In this document: positions 44,143-53,100 of the stretch, one piece after another | How positions within the stretch are numbered: the first letter of the stretch is position 1 | Layout of the letters: every line of letters begins with the position of its first letter | From: Paenibacillus glacialis | Lineage (GTDB): Bacteria; Bacillota; Bacilli; Paenibacillales; Paenibacillaceae | Direction: 5' to 3' | Assembly: GCF_001637205.1 (NCBI RefSeq) | Contig: NZ_LVJH01000007.1 | Span: 124,001 to 188,000, forward strand | Length of the DNA: 64,000 nucleotides | Notes under the pieces: generated by a model | Databases searched by the model: none | What the model was told of the DNA's origin: nothing | What the model saw: the letters and a program-made list of their open reading frames with translations, nothing else | Translations under genes and position numbers: made by a program

Positions 44143-45492
44143 ATGTATAAAAGGTTAAGTGCTGTACTATTTCCAGTCATGACGATATTGTTGATTGGGG
44201 CTCTAGTGTGGGGGTATCAAGAGAATCATGAGAAGAATGCTATCCTCATCAAAGCAGAGAACCAATATCAACGTGCGTTTCATGATTTATCTTTTCATAT
44301 GGATAAACTTCATGCTGAAATTGGAAATACATTAGCCGTAAACTCGACTTCACGTTCAATGCATCGCAAAGGATTAGTTAATGTATGGCGTATGACAAGT
44401 GAAGCACAGAATGAAATAAACCAATTGCCACTCACGATGTTACCATTTAACAAAACAGAAGAGTTTTTATCTAAAATATCTAAATTAGCATATCAGACCT
44501 CGATACGCGATCTAGATAAAGAACCATTGAGCGATAAGGAATTTAAGACGTTGCAGGTGTTGTATAGAGATTCAGGTCAAATTGCTAAGGATTTGCAAGG
44601 TGTGCAAAACAAAGTTATTGATAGTCGGCTACGTTGGATGGATGTAGAAACCGCGTTAGCCAATCAATCCACGGGTGAGAATAGTATTATTGACGGATTT
44701 AGGACAGTAGATAAAACTGTGGGAGAATATCCAGATCTTGATTGGGGTCCTTCTGTAGCATCGATGAAGGACAAACGCGCGGTGAAGAAATTAGATGGCG
44801 TACCCGTAACTCAAGAAGATATTCATCGAAAATCGATTAAATTTGCTGATTTAGGATCAAATCCAGAAGTCCAAATTACCGAGAACGGGAAAGGAACAGA
44901 GTGGGCGTCCTTTACTGCTAAAGTGAAGAAAAACAAAGATTCTGCCGCTATTGCTATGGATTTCACTCAAAAAGGAGGAATATTAATCTCCTACACGGAC
45001 GAACGGACCATAGGGGATAAAAAAGTGGATATGGAACGCTCCAGAGAAAAAGTTGATAAATTCCTTGAACACAAAGGATATAGTAACATGACTCCGGTCA
45101 TGGCTGATGAGTATGGGAATATGGGAAATTTCACGTATGTTCGTAAACAAGACGACGTTCTCATTTACCCAGAGAAAATGACGATCCGTGTAGGTCTTGA
45201 TAATGGAGAGGTTACTGGATTTCAAGCTAGTGATTTCGTATATGAACATCATGCTCAAAGACCGATACCAAAAGCGAAGCTTAGCCTGAATGAAGCTAGA
45301 AAAAAACTGAATCAAACCTTTAAAGAGGACTATAGTCGTAAGGCTCTAATCGAAAATGAACTCTCGAACGAAGTGTTGTGCTATGAGTTCGGAGGTAAGG
45401 TAAATGGAGCTAATTATCGAATCTACATTAGTGCTGAAGATGGCTCTGAAGTAACCGTAGAAGAGATAAAAACACCCATTAAATCTAAATAA
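44143..45492 (+). CDS. ypeB: Germination protein YpeB
   Basis: YpeB is a forespore membrane-anchored protein that partners and stabilises the cortex-lytic enzyme SleB. The protein (449 residues) has an N-terminal transmembrane helix (AVLFPVMTILLIGALVWGY), an N-terminal helical domain and PepSY-type repeats in the C-terminal half (ISYTDERTIG; LDNGEVTGFQASDFVYEHH). The ATG at 44143 follows AGGAGAC; the upstream in-frame reading crosses the promoter. sleB is not next to it here, unlike B. subtilis. Confidence 0.9.
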   Translation: MYKRLSAVLFPVMTILLIGALVWGYQENHEKNAILIKAENQYQRAFHDLSFHMDKLHAEIGNTLAVNSTSRSMHRKGLVNVWRMTSEAQNEINQLPLTMLPFNKTEEFLSKISKLAYQTSIRDLDKEPLSDKEFKTLQVLYRDSGQIAKDLQGVQNKVIDSRLRWMDVETALANQSTGENSIIDGFRTVDKTVGEYPDLDWGPSVASMKDKRAVKKLDGVPVTQEDIHRKSIKFADLGSNPEVQITENGKGTEWASFTAKVKKNKDSAAIAMDFTQKGGILISYTDERTIGDKKVDMERSREKVDKFLEHKGYSNMTPVMADEYGNMGNFTYVRKQDDVLIYPEKMTIRVGLDNGEVTGFQASDFVYEHHAQRPIPKAKLSLNEARKKLNQTFKEDYSRKALIENELSNEVLCYEFGGKVNGANYRIYISAEDGSEVTVEEIKTPIKSK

Positions 45493-45501
45493 TGTTGAAC
45501 T

Positions 45502-45548
45502 GAAAAATGGCATTCGAGATGTTGAAACACTCGAATGCCATTTTTTTC
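45502..45548 (+). terminator. Terminator after ypeB
   Basis: AAAATGGCATTCGAG pairs perfectly with CTCGAATGCCATTTT around a short loop; further T follow. Confidence 0.9.
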
Positions 45549-45557
45549 GTGAATGCA

Positions 45558-45586
45558 CTTTCACAAAACGATAGGCATGATATAAT
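45558..45586 (+). promoter_or_regulatory. Probable sigma-A promoter of the PilZ gene
   Basis: TATAAT at 45581-45586; CTTTCA at 45558-45563 is 17 bases upstream and a weak -35. Confidence 0.4.
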
Positions 45587-45624
45587 TACAAGTAGATGAT
45601 ACTACTATGATGGCGGTGAACAGC

Positions 45625-46278
45625 TTGTATCCAAAAATAAATGAACTATTATTTATCAATATTGACTCAGCTAACGAGATAGAAGCGAACATTGAATACA
45701 AATCTAGAATCTCAGATTTTGAAGAACAGTCTATCTTGATAGAGATTCCAATACAGGAGTCTACAGGGCGATTGAAGAGAATGAATGTAGGTGATGAGTT
45801 ATCTGTATATTATGTAAATGAGCACGGAGTTAAACATTATTTCAATACATATGTTTTAGGGTTTAAGGAAGACATCATTCGAATGTTTAGAATTCGCAAG
45901 CCGGAAGCAGATAGCATTTCAAAAATTCAACGGCGAACGTTCTTACGTGTGAATGCAGAGGTAGAGATTGCTGTGAAAACGAAAGATATGACGCGATTCA
46001 TTACCACAAGTGTAGATATCAGTGGGGGCGGAATGTCATTTTATTCAGAATCTAAATATAATCTTAAAGAAGGCGATTCGTTATCTTGTTGGGTTCTTGT
46101 CAATTATAAGAACGGATCTGTGGAGCATGTTCCACTGAATGCAGAAATTGTACGTATTCAAGACCACGAACACCATCGTAGCATTGCTATGCTTAAATTC
46201 ATGAAAATATCAGATGTGGAACGGCAGAAATTGATTCGGTATTGCTTTGAGAGACAATTTGATTTCCGCGATCGATAA
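45625..46278 (+). CDS. ypfA: PilZ-domain c-di-GMP receptor (YpfA/DgrA-like flagellar brake)
   Basis: A YcgR-type protein with an N-terminal YcgR_2 domain (about 1-95) and a C-terminal PilZ domain. The c-di-GMP motifs are intact: QRRTFLRV (RxxxR) and DISGGGMSF (D/NxSxxG). B. subtilis YpfA inhibits motility when bound to c-di-GMP. I prefer the TTG at 45625 (217 residues) because GGCGGTGA lies 5 bases upstream; ATG 45607 would precede any ribosome site. Its place before ypfB and cmk matches B. subtilis. Confidence 0.88.
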   Translation: MYPKINELLFINIDSANEIEANIEYKSRISDFEEQSILIEIPIQESTGRLKRMNVGDELSVYYVNEHGVKHYFNTYVLGFKEDIIRMFRIRKPEADSISKIQRRTFLRVNAEVEIAVKTKDMTRFITTSVDISGGGMSFYSESKYNLKEGDSLSCWVLVNYKNGSVEHVPLNAEIVRIQDHEHHRSIAMLKFMKISDVERQKLIRYCFERQFDFRDR

Positions 46279-46349
46279 TTTTGGAGTGAGTATGAATGCA
46301 ACTTCTCTAAATAAGGTACACTAACGGAAAAATTCCGGGAGATTAGAGA

Positions 46350-46568
46350 ATGAAAGAGGATAAAGAAAACATAGATTGCTACGTTAAGCTTTTTGAGGAT
46401 TTCTTTCGAGGATGTACTAAAGGTATCAAACTTCTGTTCTGGATGTTATTATGTATGTTGGTTTGTTTTCAGATCTGCCTGCATATTCCGCAATTACGAA
46501 TTTACTTGTCTTTTGTGTATAGAACGGATGGCATACCTATGGTTGAACGGAATGTAAAGGATTGGTAA
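46350..46568 (+). CDS. Small membrane protein, YpfB/DUF5359-like
   Basis: A 72-residue protein with one hydrophobic helix (GIKLLFWMLLCMLVCFQICL) and a short C-terminal tail. Size, topology and location between ypfA and cmk correspond to B. subtilis ypfB; sequence similarity cannot be confirmed by eye. GGGAG lies 9 bases before the ATG. Confidence 0.6.
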   Translation: MKEDKENIDCYVKLFEDFFRGCTKGIKLLFWMLLCMLVCFQICLHIPQLRIYLSFVYRTDGIPMVERNVKDW

Positions 46569-46588
46569 TGGAAAATAGACAGTTCTTT

Positions 46589-46617
46589 TTGCAAGAATAT
46601 CTTATGTGTGGTATAAT
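46589..46617 (+). promoter_or_regulatory. Strong sigma-A promoter upstream of cmk
   Basis: TTGCAA (46589-46594), a 17-base spacer containing TGTG upstream of the -10, and a perfect TATAAT (46612-46617). Confidence 0.7.
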
Positions 46618-46626
46618 TCTTACGTC

Positions 46627-46648
46627 GCAGGCAATGCCTGCTTTTTTC
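46627..46648 (+). terminator. Short hairpin with T-run between the cmk promoter and cmk
   Basis: GCAGGC-AAT-GCCTGC is a compact hairpin followed by six T and CTT. It lies only about 10 bases after the -10 of the promoter at 46589-46617, so it would fall at the very 5' end of that transcript. It may end ypfB transcription or attenuate cmk. Confidence 0.6.
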
Positions 46649-46678
46649 TTGAGTTGATGTTATGGGAGGAATACCCCA

Positions 46679-47386
46679 TTGGTTAGGCAAGAGACAGAAT
46701 TTAACGACAGAATTAACATTGCAATTGATGGTCCTGCTGGGGCAGGAAAGAGTACAGTTGCACGCTTAGTAGCAAACGAATTGTCATATATCTATGTCGA
46801 CACGGGTTCTATGTATCGAGCCGTCACATGGTTTATGACGAAACTTGGAGTAGGACCGGAGTTACAAGACGAGGTGCTTCAACACACACTTAACATGGTT
46901 CTTGAATTAAGACCAGGATCTGATGGTCAAAAGGTCTATGTGGATGGTGAAGATGTTACGCCGTACATCCGTTCTACGCAAGTAAACAGTATGGTGTCCC
47001 GATATGCGCAAATCGAGGGGCTGCGTACTCATTTAGTACATTTACAGCGGCAAATGGCTTTGCGTAAAGGCGTCGTGATGGATGGACGAGATATCGGTAC
47101 TACAGTGCTTCCTGATGCAGAGGTTAAGGTTTTCTTAACAGCTAGCGTTAAGGAGCGAGCACTCCGTCGATTTAGTGAACTGAGTGATGCTGATGATATG
47201 TCACTGGAACAACTTGAGAAGGATATTGCGAAGCGAGATGCTCTGGATGAACAAAGGGAGATTTCTCCACTTCGTTGTGCAGAGGATGCTACTATTCTCG
47301 ATACTACGAATATGAATATTCAGCAAGTAGTGACCGCTATTGTTTCATTTTGCAGAAGTCAGAGGGATGGAGAGAAAATTCAATGA
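46679..47386 (+). CDS. cmk: Cytidylate kinase
   Basis: It phosphorylates (d)CMP to (d)CDP. The protein has 235 residues. The P-loop AIDGPAGAGKSTVAR, VDTGSMYRA, VMDGRDIGTTVLPDAEVKVFL and KRDALDEQREISPL lid region are all present. The TTG at 46679 follows GGGAGG at a slightly long spacing. It overlaps plsC by 4 bases. Confidence 0.95.
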   Translation: MVRQETEFNDRINIAIDGPAGAGKSTVARLVANELSYIYVDTGSMYRAVTWFMTKLGVGPELQDEVLQHTLNMVLELRPGSDGQKVYVDGEDVTPYIRSTQVNSMVSRYAQIEGLRTHLVHLQRQMALRKGVVMDGRDIGTTVLPDAEVKVFLTASVKERALRRFSELSDADDMSLEQLEKDIAKRDALDEQREISPLRCAEDATILDTTNMNIQQVVTAIVSFCRSQRDGEKIQ

Positions 47387-47973
47387 TTTATGTTTTTTGC
47401 AGAGGATTATTACGTCTCATATTTTCAGTTCTTTATCGTTTGGAGACCGTAGGTAAGGATCATGTTCCTACTGAAGGTGGCGTGTTACTCTGCGCGAACC
47501 ATATCAGTGTGATGGACCCTATTACGGTAGGGATTAAGTTGAAGCGACAAGTGAAATATATGGCTAAGGCGGAATTGTTTGACATTCCGGTGTTTGGCTG
47601 GTTACTTCGACAATTAGGTGCTTTTCCTGTTAAACGTGGCGGAGTCAGTAAAGAGTCGATTCGTATGTCCATAAACATCTTACGAGATGGTGAACTGATG
47701 GGGATTTTTCCAGAGGGAACTCGTAATTCTACATCGGGTGTTGCCAAAAAAGGAGCTGCAAGTTTCGCACTTCGCTCAAAAGCAACGGTTATTCCTGCCG
47801 CTATCATTGGTGAATATAAGCTTTTTCGTAAAATGAAAGTTATATATGGTGCCCCTGTAGACCTAACTGAGTTTATGGGAGAAGGTTCAGGTGACCAACT
47901 TGAAGCGGTTACAGAACGAATTATGTCTCGTATTTATGAAATGCAAAAGACAGGTAAGCCTTCATTGGATTAG
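47383..47973 (+). CDS. plsC: 1-acyl-sn-glycerol-3-phosphate acyltransferase
   Basis: It makes phosphatidic acid, the second acylation of phospholipid synthesis. The protein has 196 residues, with NHISVMDPI (NHx4D catalytic motif), KRGGVSKES, FPEGTRNS and a PAAIIG motif. The ATG at 47383 lies in the cmk stop (ATGA); a longer in-frame reading lies inside cmk and is rejected. The same window also has plsY and gpsA, the earlier steps of the pathway. Confidence 0.94.
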   Translation: MIYVFCRGLLRLIFSVLYRLETVGKDHVPTEGGVLLCANHISVMDPITVGIKLKRQVKYMAKAELFDIPVFGWLLRQLGAFPVKRGGVSKESIRMSINILRDGELMGIFPEGTRNSTSGVAKKGAASFALRSKATVIPAAIIGEYKLFRKMKVIYGAPVDLTEFMGEGSGDQLEAVTERIMSRIYEMQKTGKPSLD

Positions 47974-48086
47974 GATCGATGCATGAAGGGGATTCCTTTA
48001 TGGGAAGATACTACAGCATAATGTGTTTTGAACACTGCTTTAGCAGGTTTAAATAAATGGGGTTTTGAATTGAGGAGGCTATTGTT

Positions 48087-49112
48087 ATGTCGGAAGAAAT
48101 TAAGAATGAAGAAGTAGTAGAAGAATTAAACCAAGAGGAATTGGAACAAGCCATATTGAAAAGTGGTGCAGAAGAAATCGAGAAAGCTTGGGATGTCTTG
48201 GTGAAGAATTTTGAAAGCCAAGAAATCGTTGAAGTTATCGTTTCTGATGTCGTTAAGGGTGGTCTAGTAGCAGATGTAGGCGTACGTGGATTTATCCCTG
48301 CTTCTATGGTTGAACGCCACTTCGTTGAAGATTTCAGCGAATACAAAGGTCGTACATTGCGCGTGAAAGTGAAAGAACTTGATCGTGAGAACAATAAAGT
48401 GATCTTGTCAGCTAAAGATGTTCTTGATGGTGAGTTTGAAGCGAAGAAACTTGAAATCATGGGTAACCTTAAAGAAGGTCAAGTGATTGAAGGTACAGTT
48501 CAACGCCTTACTCAATTCGGAGCATTTGTTGATATCGGTGGTGTAGATGGTCTTGTACACGTATCTGAGATCGCATGGAGCCGTGTTGAGAAACCTTCTG
48601 ATGTCGTTTCTGAAGGTGAGCAAGTTAAAGTTAAAGTGCTAAAAGTTGATTCCGAAAAAGGTAAAATCAGCCTTAGCATTAAAGCTGCACAACCAGGACC
48701 TTGGGAAGCAGCAGCAAGTCAGTTCAATACTGGTGACGTAGTAACTGGTGAAGTTAAACGTCTTGTAGCATTTGGAGCATTCGTAGAGCTTGTTCCAGGC
48801 GTGGAAGGTTTGGTTCATATTTCCCAAATTTCACACAATCATATTGCTACACCACAGGAAGTATTGCAAGAAGGCCAACAAGTACAAGTTAAAATTCTGG
48901 AAATGAATCCAGTTGAGAAACGTGTTAGCTTAAGTATTAAAGAAACAGAAGAAGCTCCAGCTCAAGAACAAAGATCTGATAAACCAAGAGCGCCTAGAAA
49001 TTCTAGAGAGCCTAAAGTGGAATTCAACAACCCTAACGTATCACTTTCTAATGAGGGTCTAAGTTTTACACTAGGTGATCTATTCGGCGACAAGCTCGAT
49101 AAATTTAAATGA
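48087..49112 (+). CDS. ypfD: S1 RNA-binding domain protein YpfD (ribosomal protein S1 homologue), three S1 domains
   Basis: An RNA-binding protein of 341 residues with three S1 domains: VIVSDVVKGGLVADVGVRGF (about 50-115), VIEGTVQRLTQFGAFVDIGG (about 134-200) and VVTGEVKRLVAFGAFVELVP (about 221-287), then a basic tail and GDLFGDKLDKFK. B. subtilis YpfD, as I recall it, has four; the first domain is absent, with a short acidic segment (EEVVEELNQEELEQAILK) in its place. GAGGAGG precedes the ATG. A strong terminator follows. Confidence 0.9.
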   Translation: MSEEIKNEEVVEELNQEELEQAILKSGAEEIEKAWDVLVKNFESQEIVEVIVSDVVKGGLVADVGVRGFIPASMVERHFVEDFSEYKGRTLRVKVKELDRENNKVILSAKDVLDGEFEAKKLEIMGNLKEGQVIEGTVQRLTQFGAFVDIGGVDGLVHVSEIAWSRVEKPSDVVSEGEQVKVKVLKVDSEKGKISLSIKAAQPGPWEAAASQFNTGDVVTGEVKRLVAFGAFVELVPGVEGLVHISQISHNHIATPQEVLQEGQQVQVKILEMNPVEKRVSLSIKETEEAPAQEQRSDKPRAPRNSREPKVEFNNPNVSLSNEGLSFTLGDLFGDKLDKFK

Positions 49113-49134
49113 TCGTGATCTGATGCTCCATGAA

Positions 49135-49174
49135 ATCGGCGAACCCTCCCGTGGGGTTCGCCGATATTTTTTTT
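49135..49174 (+). terminator. Terminator after ypfD
   Basis: ATCGGCGAACCC pairs with GGGGTTCGCCGAT (12 bp) and is followed by a run of eight T. Confidence 0.92.
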
Positions 49175-49322
49175 ATGAATGCACATAATAATAGGTAATA
49201 GATCACAATCCTCTAACCTATGACATATAAAATCAAGAAATTTAAGAGTTAGTAAATCGTTAGCCAAAACAGTTGTTTTTTGCTATGATGATATTCGTAA
49301 GAATTGACAGGAGGAGTGCTTT

Positions 49323-50645
49323 ATGGCAAGACCCGTAGTTGCGATCGTAGGTAGACCTAATGTGGGTAAATCAACGATATTTAACCGGTTAATTGGCGAT
49401 CGTTTGGCAATTGTAGAAGACAAGCCAGGGATTACACGTGATCGGATATATGGTATATCAGATTGGAATGGTAAAAGTTTCAGTGTTATTGACACTGGAG
49501 GGATCGAAATAGACGGTGACGATCTTATGATGAAATCGATCCGTATGCAAGCTGAACTTGCGATAGAAGAAGCAGATGTTATCGTGTTTATGTGTGATGC
49601 GAAATCGGGTATTACATTAGCGGATGAGGAAGTTGCTCAAATGTTGTTCCGTTCAGGTAAACCAATCGTACTAGCTATAAATAAAGTGGATAATCTCAAA
49701 AAAATCGAAGATACGTATGAATTCTACAGTCTTGGATTCGGTGACCCTATCGGTATCTCAGGAAGTCATGGAACGGGTATTGGTGATTTACTTGACGCTG
49801 TCGTCAACAATCTACCTGAGCTTGTAGAAGAAGAATACGATGACGACGTCATTAAGGTAGCCTTAATCGGACGTCCGAACGTGGGTAAATCATCGTTAGT
49901 TAACGCTATTTTAGGTGAAGAACGAGTTATTGTTAGTGACGTTCCAGGGACGACTCGTGATGCGATTGATACCCCATTTGAGCGCGAGGGACAACGTTAT
50001 GTTATCATCGACACTGCAGGTATGCGTAAACGTGGAAAAGTATATGAGAACACTGAAAAATATAGCGTGATGAGAGCCATGAAAGCGATTGAAAGAGCTG
50101 ACGTGGTCCTTATGGTTCTGAATATTGAAGAGGGTATAATCGAGCAGGATAAACATATCGCTGGTTATGCATATGAAGCAGGAAAAGCTTCGGTTTTTGT
50201 CGTAAATAAATGGGATGTTGTTGAAAAAGACGATAAAACCATGAAGAATTTCGAAACGAAGATTAGAGATCACTTCTTGTTTATGACTTATGCGCCAATC
50301 GTCTTTCTTTCGGCAAAAACTAAACAGCGTCTTCAAAAATTACTACCTGTTGTTCAGCATGTAGCTCAACAACACTCTTTACGTGTGCCAACACATGTGT
50401 TGAATGATGTGGTATCGGATGCAGTGGTTTCAAATGCTCCTCCGACAGATAAGGGACGTAGACTACGGATCAATTATGCAACACAAGTTGCAACGAAACC
50501 ACCAACCTTCGTTATTTTTGCGAATGATCCTGATTTGATGCATTTCTCTTATGAAAGGTATTTGGAGAATAAGATCCGCGGTGCATTTAATTTTGAAGGA
50601 ACGCCGATAAGAATATTCACCCGCCGTAAGTCAGATGAAAGCTAG
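49323..50645 (+). CDS. der: Ribosome-assembly GTPase Der (EngA)
   Basis: A double-GTPase needed for 50S assembly, 440 residues. Two G domains are visible: [20 protein letters not shown] and NKVD, then [25 protein letters not shown] and NKWD. A KH-like C-terminal domain follows ([21 protein letters not shown]). CAGGAGGAGTG precedes the ATG. plsY follows after 11 bases. Confidence 0.97.
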   Translation: MARPVVAIVGRPNVGKSTIFNRLIGDRLAIVEDKPGITRDRIYGISDWNGKSFSVIDTGGIEIDGDDLMMKSIRMQAELAIEEADVIVFMCDAKSGITLADEEVAQMLFRSGKPIVLAINKVDNLKKIEDTYEFYSLGFGDPIGISGSHGTGIGDLLDAVVNNLPELVEEEYDDDVIKVALIGRPNVGKSSLVNAILGEERVIVSDVPGTTRDAIDTPFEREGQRYVIIDTAGMRKRGKVYENTEKYSVMRAMKAIERADVVLMVLNIEEGIIEQDKHIAGYAYEAGKASVFVVNKWDVVEKDDKTMKNFETKIRDHFLFMTYAPIVFLSAKTKQRLQKLLPVVQHVAQQHSLRVPTHVLNDVVSDAVVSNAPPTDKGRRLRINYATQVATKPPTFVIFANDPDLMHFSYERYLENKIRGAFNFEGTPIRIFTRRKSDES

Positions 50646-50656
50646 GTGATGACGGT

Positions 50657-51283
50657 TTGTTAATGCAAATGATTTCACTCATCATGAGTTACTTACTAGG
50701 TTCCATTAGTTTTAGTGTACTTTTGGCTAAGATGCTGAAGGGGATTGATATTCGTCAACATGGTAGTGGGAATGCAGGGGCAACCAATACATTACGGATA
50801 TTGGGCAAAGGACCAGCAATCGTTGTACTTTGTTTAGACGTACTAAAAGGGATCATTGCAGTATGGCTTGGCAAATGGCTTGGTGGAGACGCAGCATGGA
50901 TTCCAGCCCTTTGTGGGATCGCTGCTATCATCGGTCATAACTGGCCACTTTATTTTCATTTTCGTGGAGGTAAGGGCGTTGCGACAACGATAGGTGTCGT
51001 GGTTACTTTAAGTTTCTTACCTGCTCTAATCGCTGGAATAATAGCAATATTGTCCATTGTGAAAACTAGATATGTTTCGTTAGGTTCTTTGATTTTCGTA
51101 GCACTAACCCCTGCGGTGATGTTACTGTTGGGTGGCTATCCTTGGCCTACTTTTTGGAGTAGTCTTATCATCGCTGTATTTGTCTTCTTTCGGCATAGAA
51201 CGAATATCGTGAAAATGGTTCAACACCGAGAGAATAAAATTGGTTCAGGGGGATCCAGCAAAGGAGGAAAACGCGTTGTCTAA
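50657..51283 (+). CDS. plsY: Acyl-phosphate:glycerol-3-phosphate acyltransferase PlsY
   Basis: The membrane acyltransferase that starts phospholipid synthesis using acyl phosphate. The protein is 208 residues with about five helices and the conserved loops GSGNAGATNTLR, GHNWPLYFHFRGGKGVATT and FRHRTNIVKM. The start may be TTG 50657 or ATG 50663; GGTGATGACGG lies upstream. It overlaps gpsA by 8 bases, pairing the enzyme with the one that makes its substrate. Confidence 0.94.
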   Translation: MLMQMISLIMSYLLGSISFSVLLAKMLKGIDIRQHGSGNAGATNTLRILGKGPAIVVLCLDVLKGIIAVWLGKWLGGDAAWIPALCGIAAIIGHNWPLYFHFRGGKGVATTIGVVVTLSFLPALIAGIIAILSIVKTRYVSLGSLIFVALTPAVMLLLGGYPWPTFWSSLIIAVFVFFRHRTNIVKMVQHRENKIGSGGSSKGGKRVV

Positions 51284-52316
51284 CAAAGTTTCCGTACTTG
51301 TCGCAGGAAGCTGGGGGACTGCACTTGCTAGTGTACTCGCGGCTAATAACCTAGATGTTTCATTATGGAGCCGTAACTTGGAACAGGTTAATGAAATCAA
51401 TGAGTTGCATACGAACAGTCGTTATCTACCAGGTATTACGTTAGCATCGAATATCATAGCTACATCTAGCATGAAAGATGCTGTTGAGAATTCAAGCGCA
51501 GTAGTCATCGTCGCACCTTCTTCTGCCATGAGGGAAGTCTCTCGTGAACTTAAAAAGTATTGGAAGAATGATATGATATGTATTCATGCTACCAAAGGAT
51601 TTGAGACAGAGACTCTGCACCGGATGTCTTCAGTCATCTCTGAAGAACTAGGTTGTGATGAAGGCGACATCGTTGTATTATCTGGCCCAAGCCATGCAGA
51701 GGAAGTCATTCGTCACTGTCCTACGACTGTGGTGGTAGCCTCACTTAATAAAGAAAAAGCCGAAGCTGCTCAGGAACTATTCATGAATTCCTATTTCCGC
51801 GTATACACGAATCGGGATATGGTTGGTGTAGAGCTTTCTGGCGCGCTAAAAAATATTATCGCTCTTGGGGCTGGGATGTCGGATGGGTTAGGATTTGGGG
51901 ACAATGCGAAGGCTGCTCTATTAACAAGAGGCCTTGCTGAAATCTCGCGTATAGGTGTAGAACTCGGAGCCAATCCGCTAACATTCTCTGGATTAGCTGG
52001 CATAGGTGACCTTGTTGTAACCGCTACGAGCCAGCACAGCCGTAATTGGCGAGCAGGTTCATTAATCGGTAAAGGAACGAAGCTGAATGACGTTCTAGAG
52101 TCTATGGGTATGGTTGTAGAGGGGATTCGAACTACGCAAGCTGCTCACAAGCTTTCGATTAAGCATGGTGTACAGATGCCTATTACCGATCAGATCTATC
52201 ACGTACTGTTCAAAGAACGAGACACCCGTACTGCGGTTGAGACTCTTATGGGACGCGATCCAAAGACTGAAATGGAGAATATGCGCTTGGATACTTGGGA
52301 GCAATGGCATACCTAA
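51276..52316 (+). CDS. gpsA: Glycerol-3-phosphate dehydrogenase (NAD(P)+)
   Basis: It reduces dihydroxyacetone phosphate to glycerol 3-phosphate for PlsY. The protein has 346 residues: LVAGSWGTALA (nucleotide binding), TKGFE, LSGPSHAEEV, GALKNIIALGAGMSDGLGFGDNAKAAL and GLAGIGDLVVTATS. The TTG at 51276 follows AAAGGAGGAAAAC; the longer in-frame reading lies inside plsY. The first Gly of the usual GAGSWGTA motif is Val, a substitution worth noting. Confidence 0.95.
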   Translation: MSNKVSVLVAGSWGTALASVLAANNLDVSLWSRNLEQVNEINELHTNSRYLPGITLASNIIATSSMKDAVENSSAVVIVAPSSAMREVSRELKKYWKNDMICIHATKGFETETLHRMSSVISEELGCDEGDIVVLSGPSHAEEVIRHCPTTVVVASLNKEKAEAAQELFMNSYFRVYTNRDMVGVELSGALKNIIALGAGMSDGLGFGDNAKAALLTRGLAEISRIGVELGANPLTFSGLAGIGDLVVTATSQHSRNWRAGSLIGKGTKLNDVLESMGMVVEGIRTTQAAHKLSIKHGVQMPITDQIYHVLFKERDTRTAVETLMGRDPKTEMENMRLDTWEQWHT

Positions 52317-52332
52317 GTTCAAGTTACATTCA

Positions 52333-52360
52333 CCTTTTGCGGCCTATCCTCATATTATAT
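52333..52360 (+). promoter_or_regulatory. Putative sigma-K promoter of spoVIF
   Basis: AC at 52333-52334, a 17-base spacer, and CATATTATA at 52352-52360 match the sigma-K pattern (AC-N17-CATANNNTA). The -10 lies in a perfect 8-bp hairpin, TATCCTCA/TGAGGATA (52346-52371). Confidence 0.45.
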
Positions 52361-52391
52361 TGTGAGGATATTGCCGGAGGAGGGATAACAT

Positions 52392-52667
52392 TTGAGCAGG
52401 AATATACCCAAGGATGCACTGAATGCCATTAACAAAAAAACAGGTAAAAACATTACTGAAAGTGCAGTTAAAAAACTCGCAAGTACTGTCAAACCAACGA
52501 CTATGCAGAATGAGGATCAGCTCCGTCAATTGATCAAGCAAGTCTCTGCCATGGCGAATGTGCCTGTTAGTGAAAGTACGATAAAAGATATTGTAAGTGC
52601 CGTTAAGAAAAGTGGCATGAATACCCAAAGTATGGAAAGCTTAATGCAAATGATGATGAAGAAATAG
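52392..52667 (+). CDS. spoVIF: Stage VI sporulation protein F
   Basis: A small protein of 91 residues resembling SpoVIF, needed for coat assembly in B. subtilis. The pattern DALNAINKKTGKNITESAVK, LRQLIKQVSAMANVPVSE and a Met-rich C-terminus (LMQMMMKK) is typical. TTG start follows CCGGAGGAGGG. It sits between gpsA and the DUF2768 gene, with a sigma-K-like promoter, consistent with late mother-cell expression. Confidence 0.82.
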   Translation: MSRNIPKDALNAINKKTGKNITESAVKKLASTVKPTTMQNEDQLRQLIKQVSAMANVPVSESTIKDIVSAVKKSGMNTQSMESLMQMMMKK

Positions 52668-52672
52668 GGTAT

Positions 52673-52726
52673 CTAGATAGAATGAACTAAAGACGAGAGC
52701 GGAATACTTTAGCTCATTCTATCTAG
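52673..52726. repeat. Hairpin element, family C copy 2
   Basis: CTAGATAGAATGAACTAAAG (52673-52692) pairs with CTTTAGCTCATTCTATCTAG (52707-52726), 19 of 20 bases, around a 14-base loop. TGAACTAAAGACGA is shared with 43623-43740. There is no T-run, although it could stop transcription after spoVIF. Confidence 0.7.
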
Positions 52727-52873
52727 CTAAATCATAGGAACAACTTTTATATGGGACATGACATTATTGAAGCCACTGGCTACAAGGTGTTCTGCCCTAT
52801 TTTTGCGAAATGGGACAAGTTTCATGTTATAATAACGAAATATGACCTTAGAGAGAATGGAGATTTAAATTCT

Positions 52874-53053
52874 ATGGATCCAATGACAAAAATGTGGGTA
52901 TCTCTCATCGGAATATTATTGATGGGACTTTCTGTTTTTTTAATTACGTTTGCCCGTAGTAAAACCAAGGGAATACTTAGAGGATTGTTGTCTATTATTG
53001 CCTTTGGATTTATGCTTGTCGGGTTTCTGGGTGGCGTAGTCTCTCTGATTTAA
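52874..53053 (+). CDS. DUF2768 small membrane protein (YphE-like)
   Basis: A 59-residue protein with two transmembrane helices (MWVSLIGILLMGLSVFLITFA and GLLSIIAFGFMLVGFLGG). The ATG at 52874 follows GGAG and gives MDPMTKMWVSLIGI; the longer in-frame reading crosses a TATAAT (52828-52833, with TTGCGA 19 bases upstream) and is rejected. The place after gpsA and before spoIVA matches B. subtilis yphE. Confidence 0.8.
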   Translation: MDPMTKMWVSLIGILLMGLSVFLITFARSKTKGILRGLLSIIAFGFMLVGFLGGVVSLI

Positions 53054-53100
53054 CTTAGAACTCTTTATAACCATACAAGGTTAGGTTGGTGAATTTAGTG

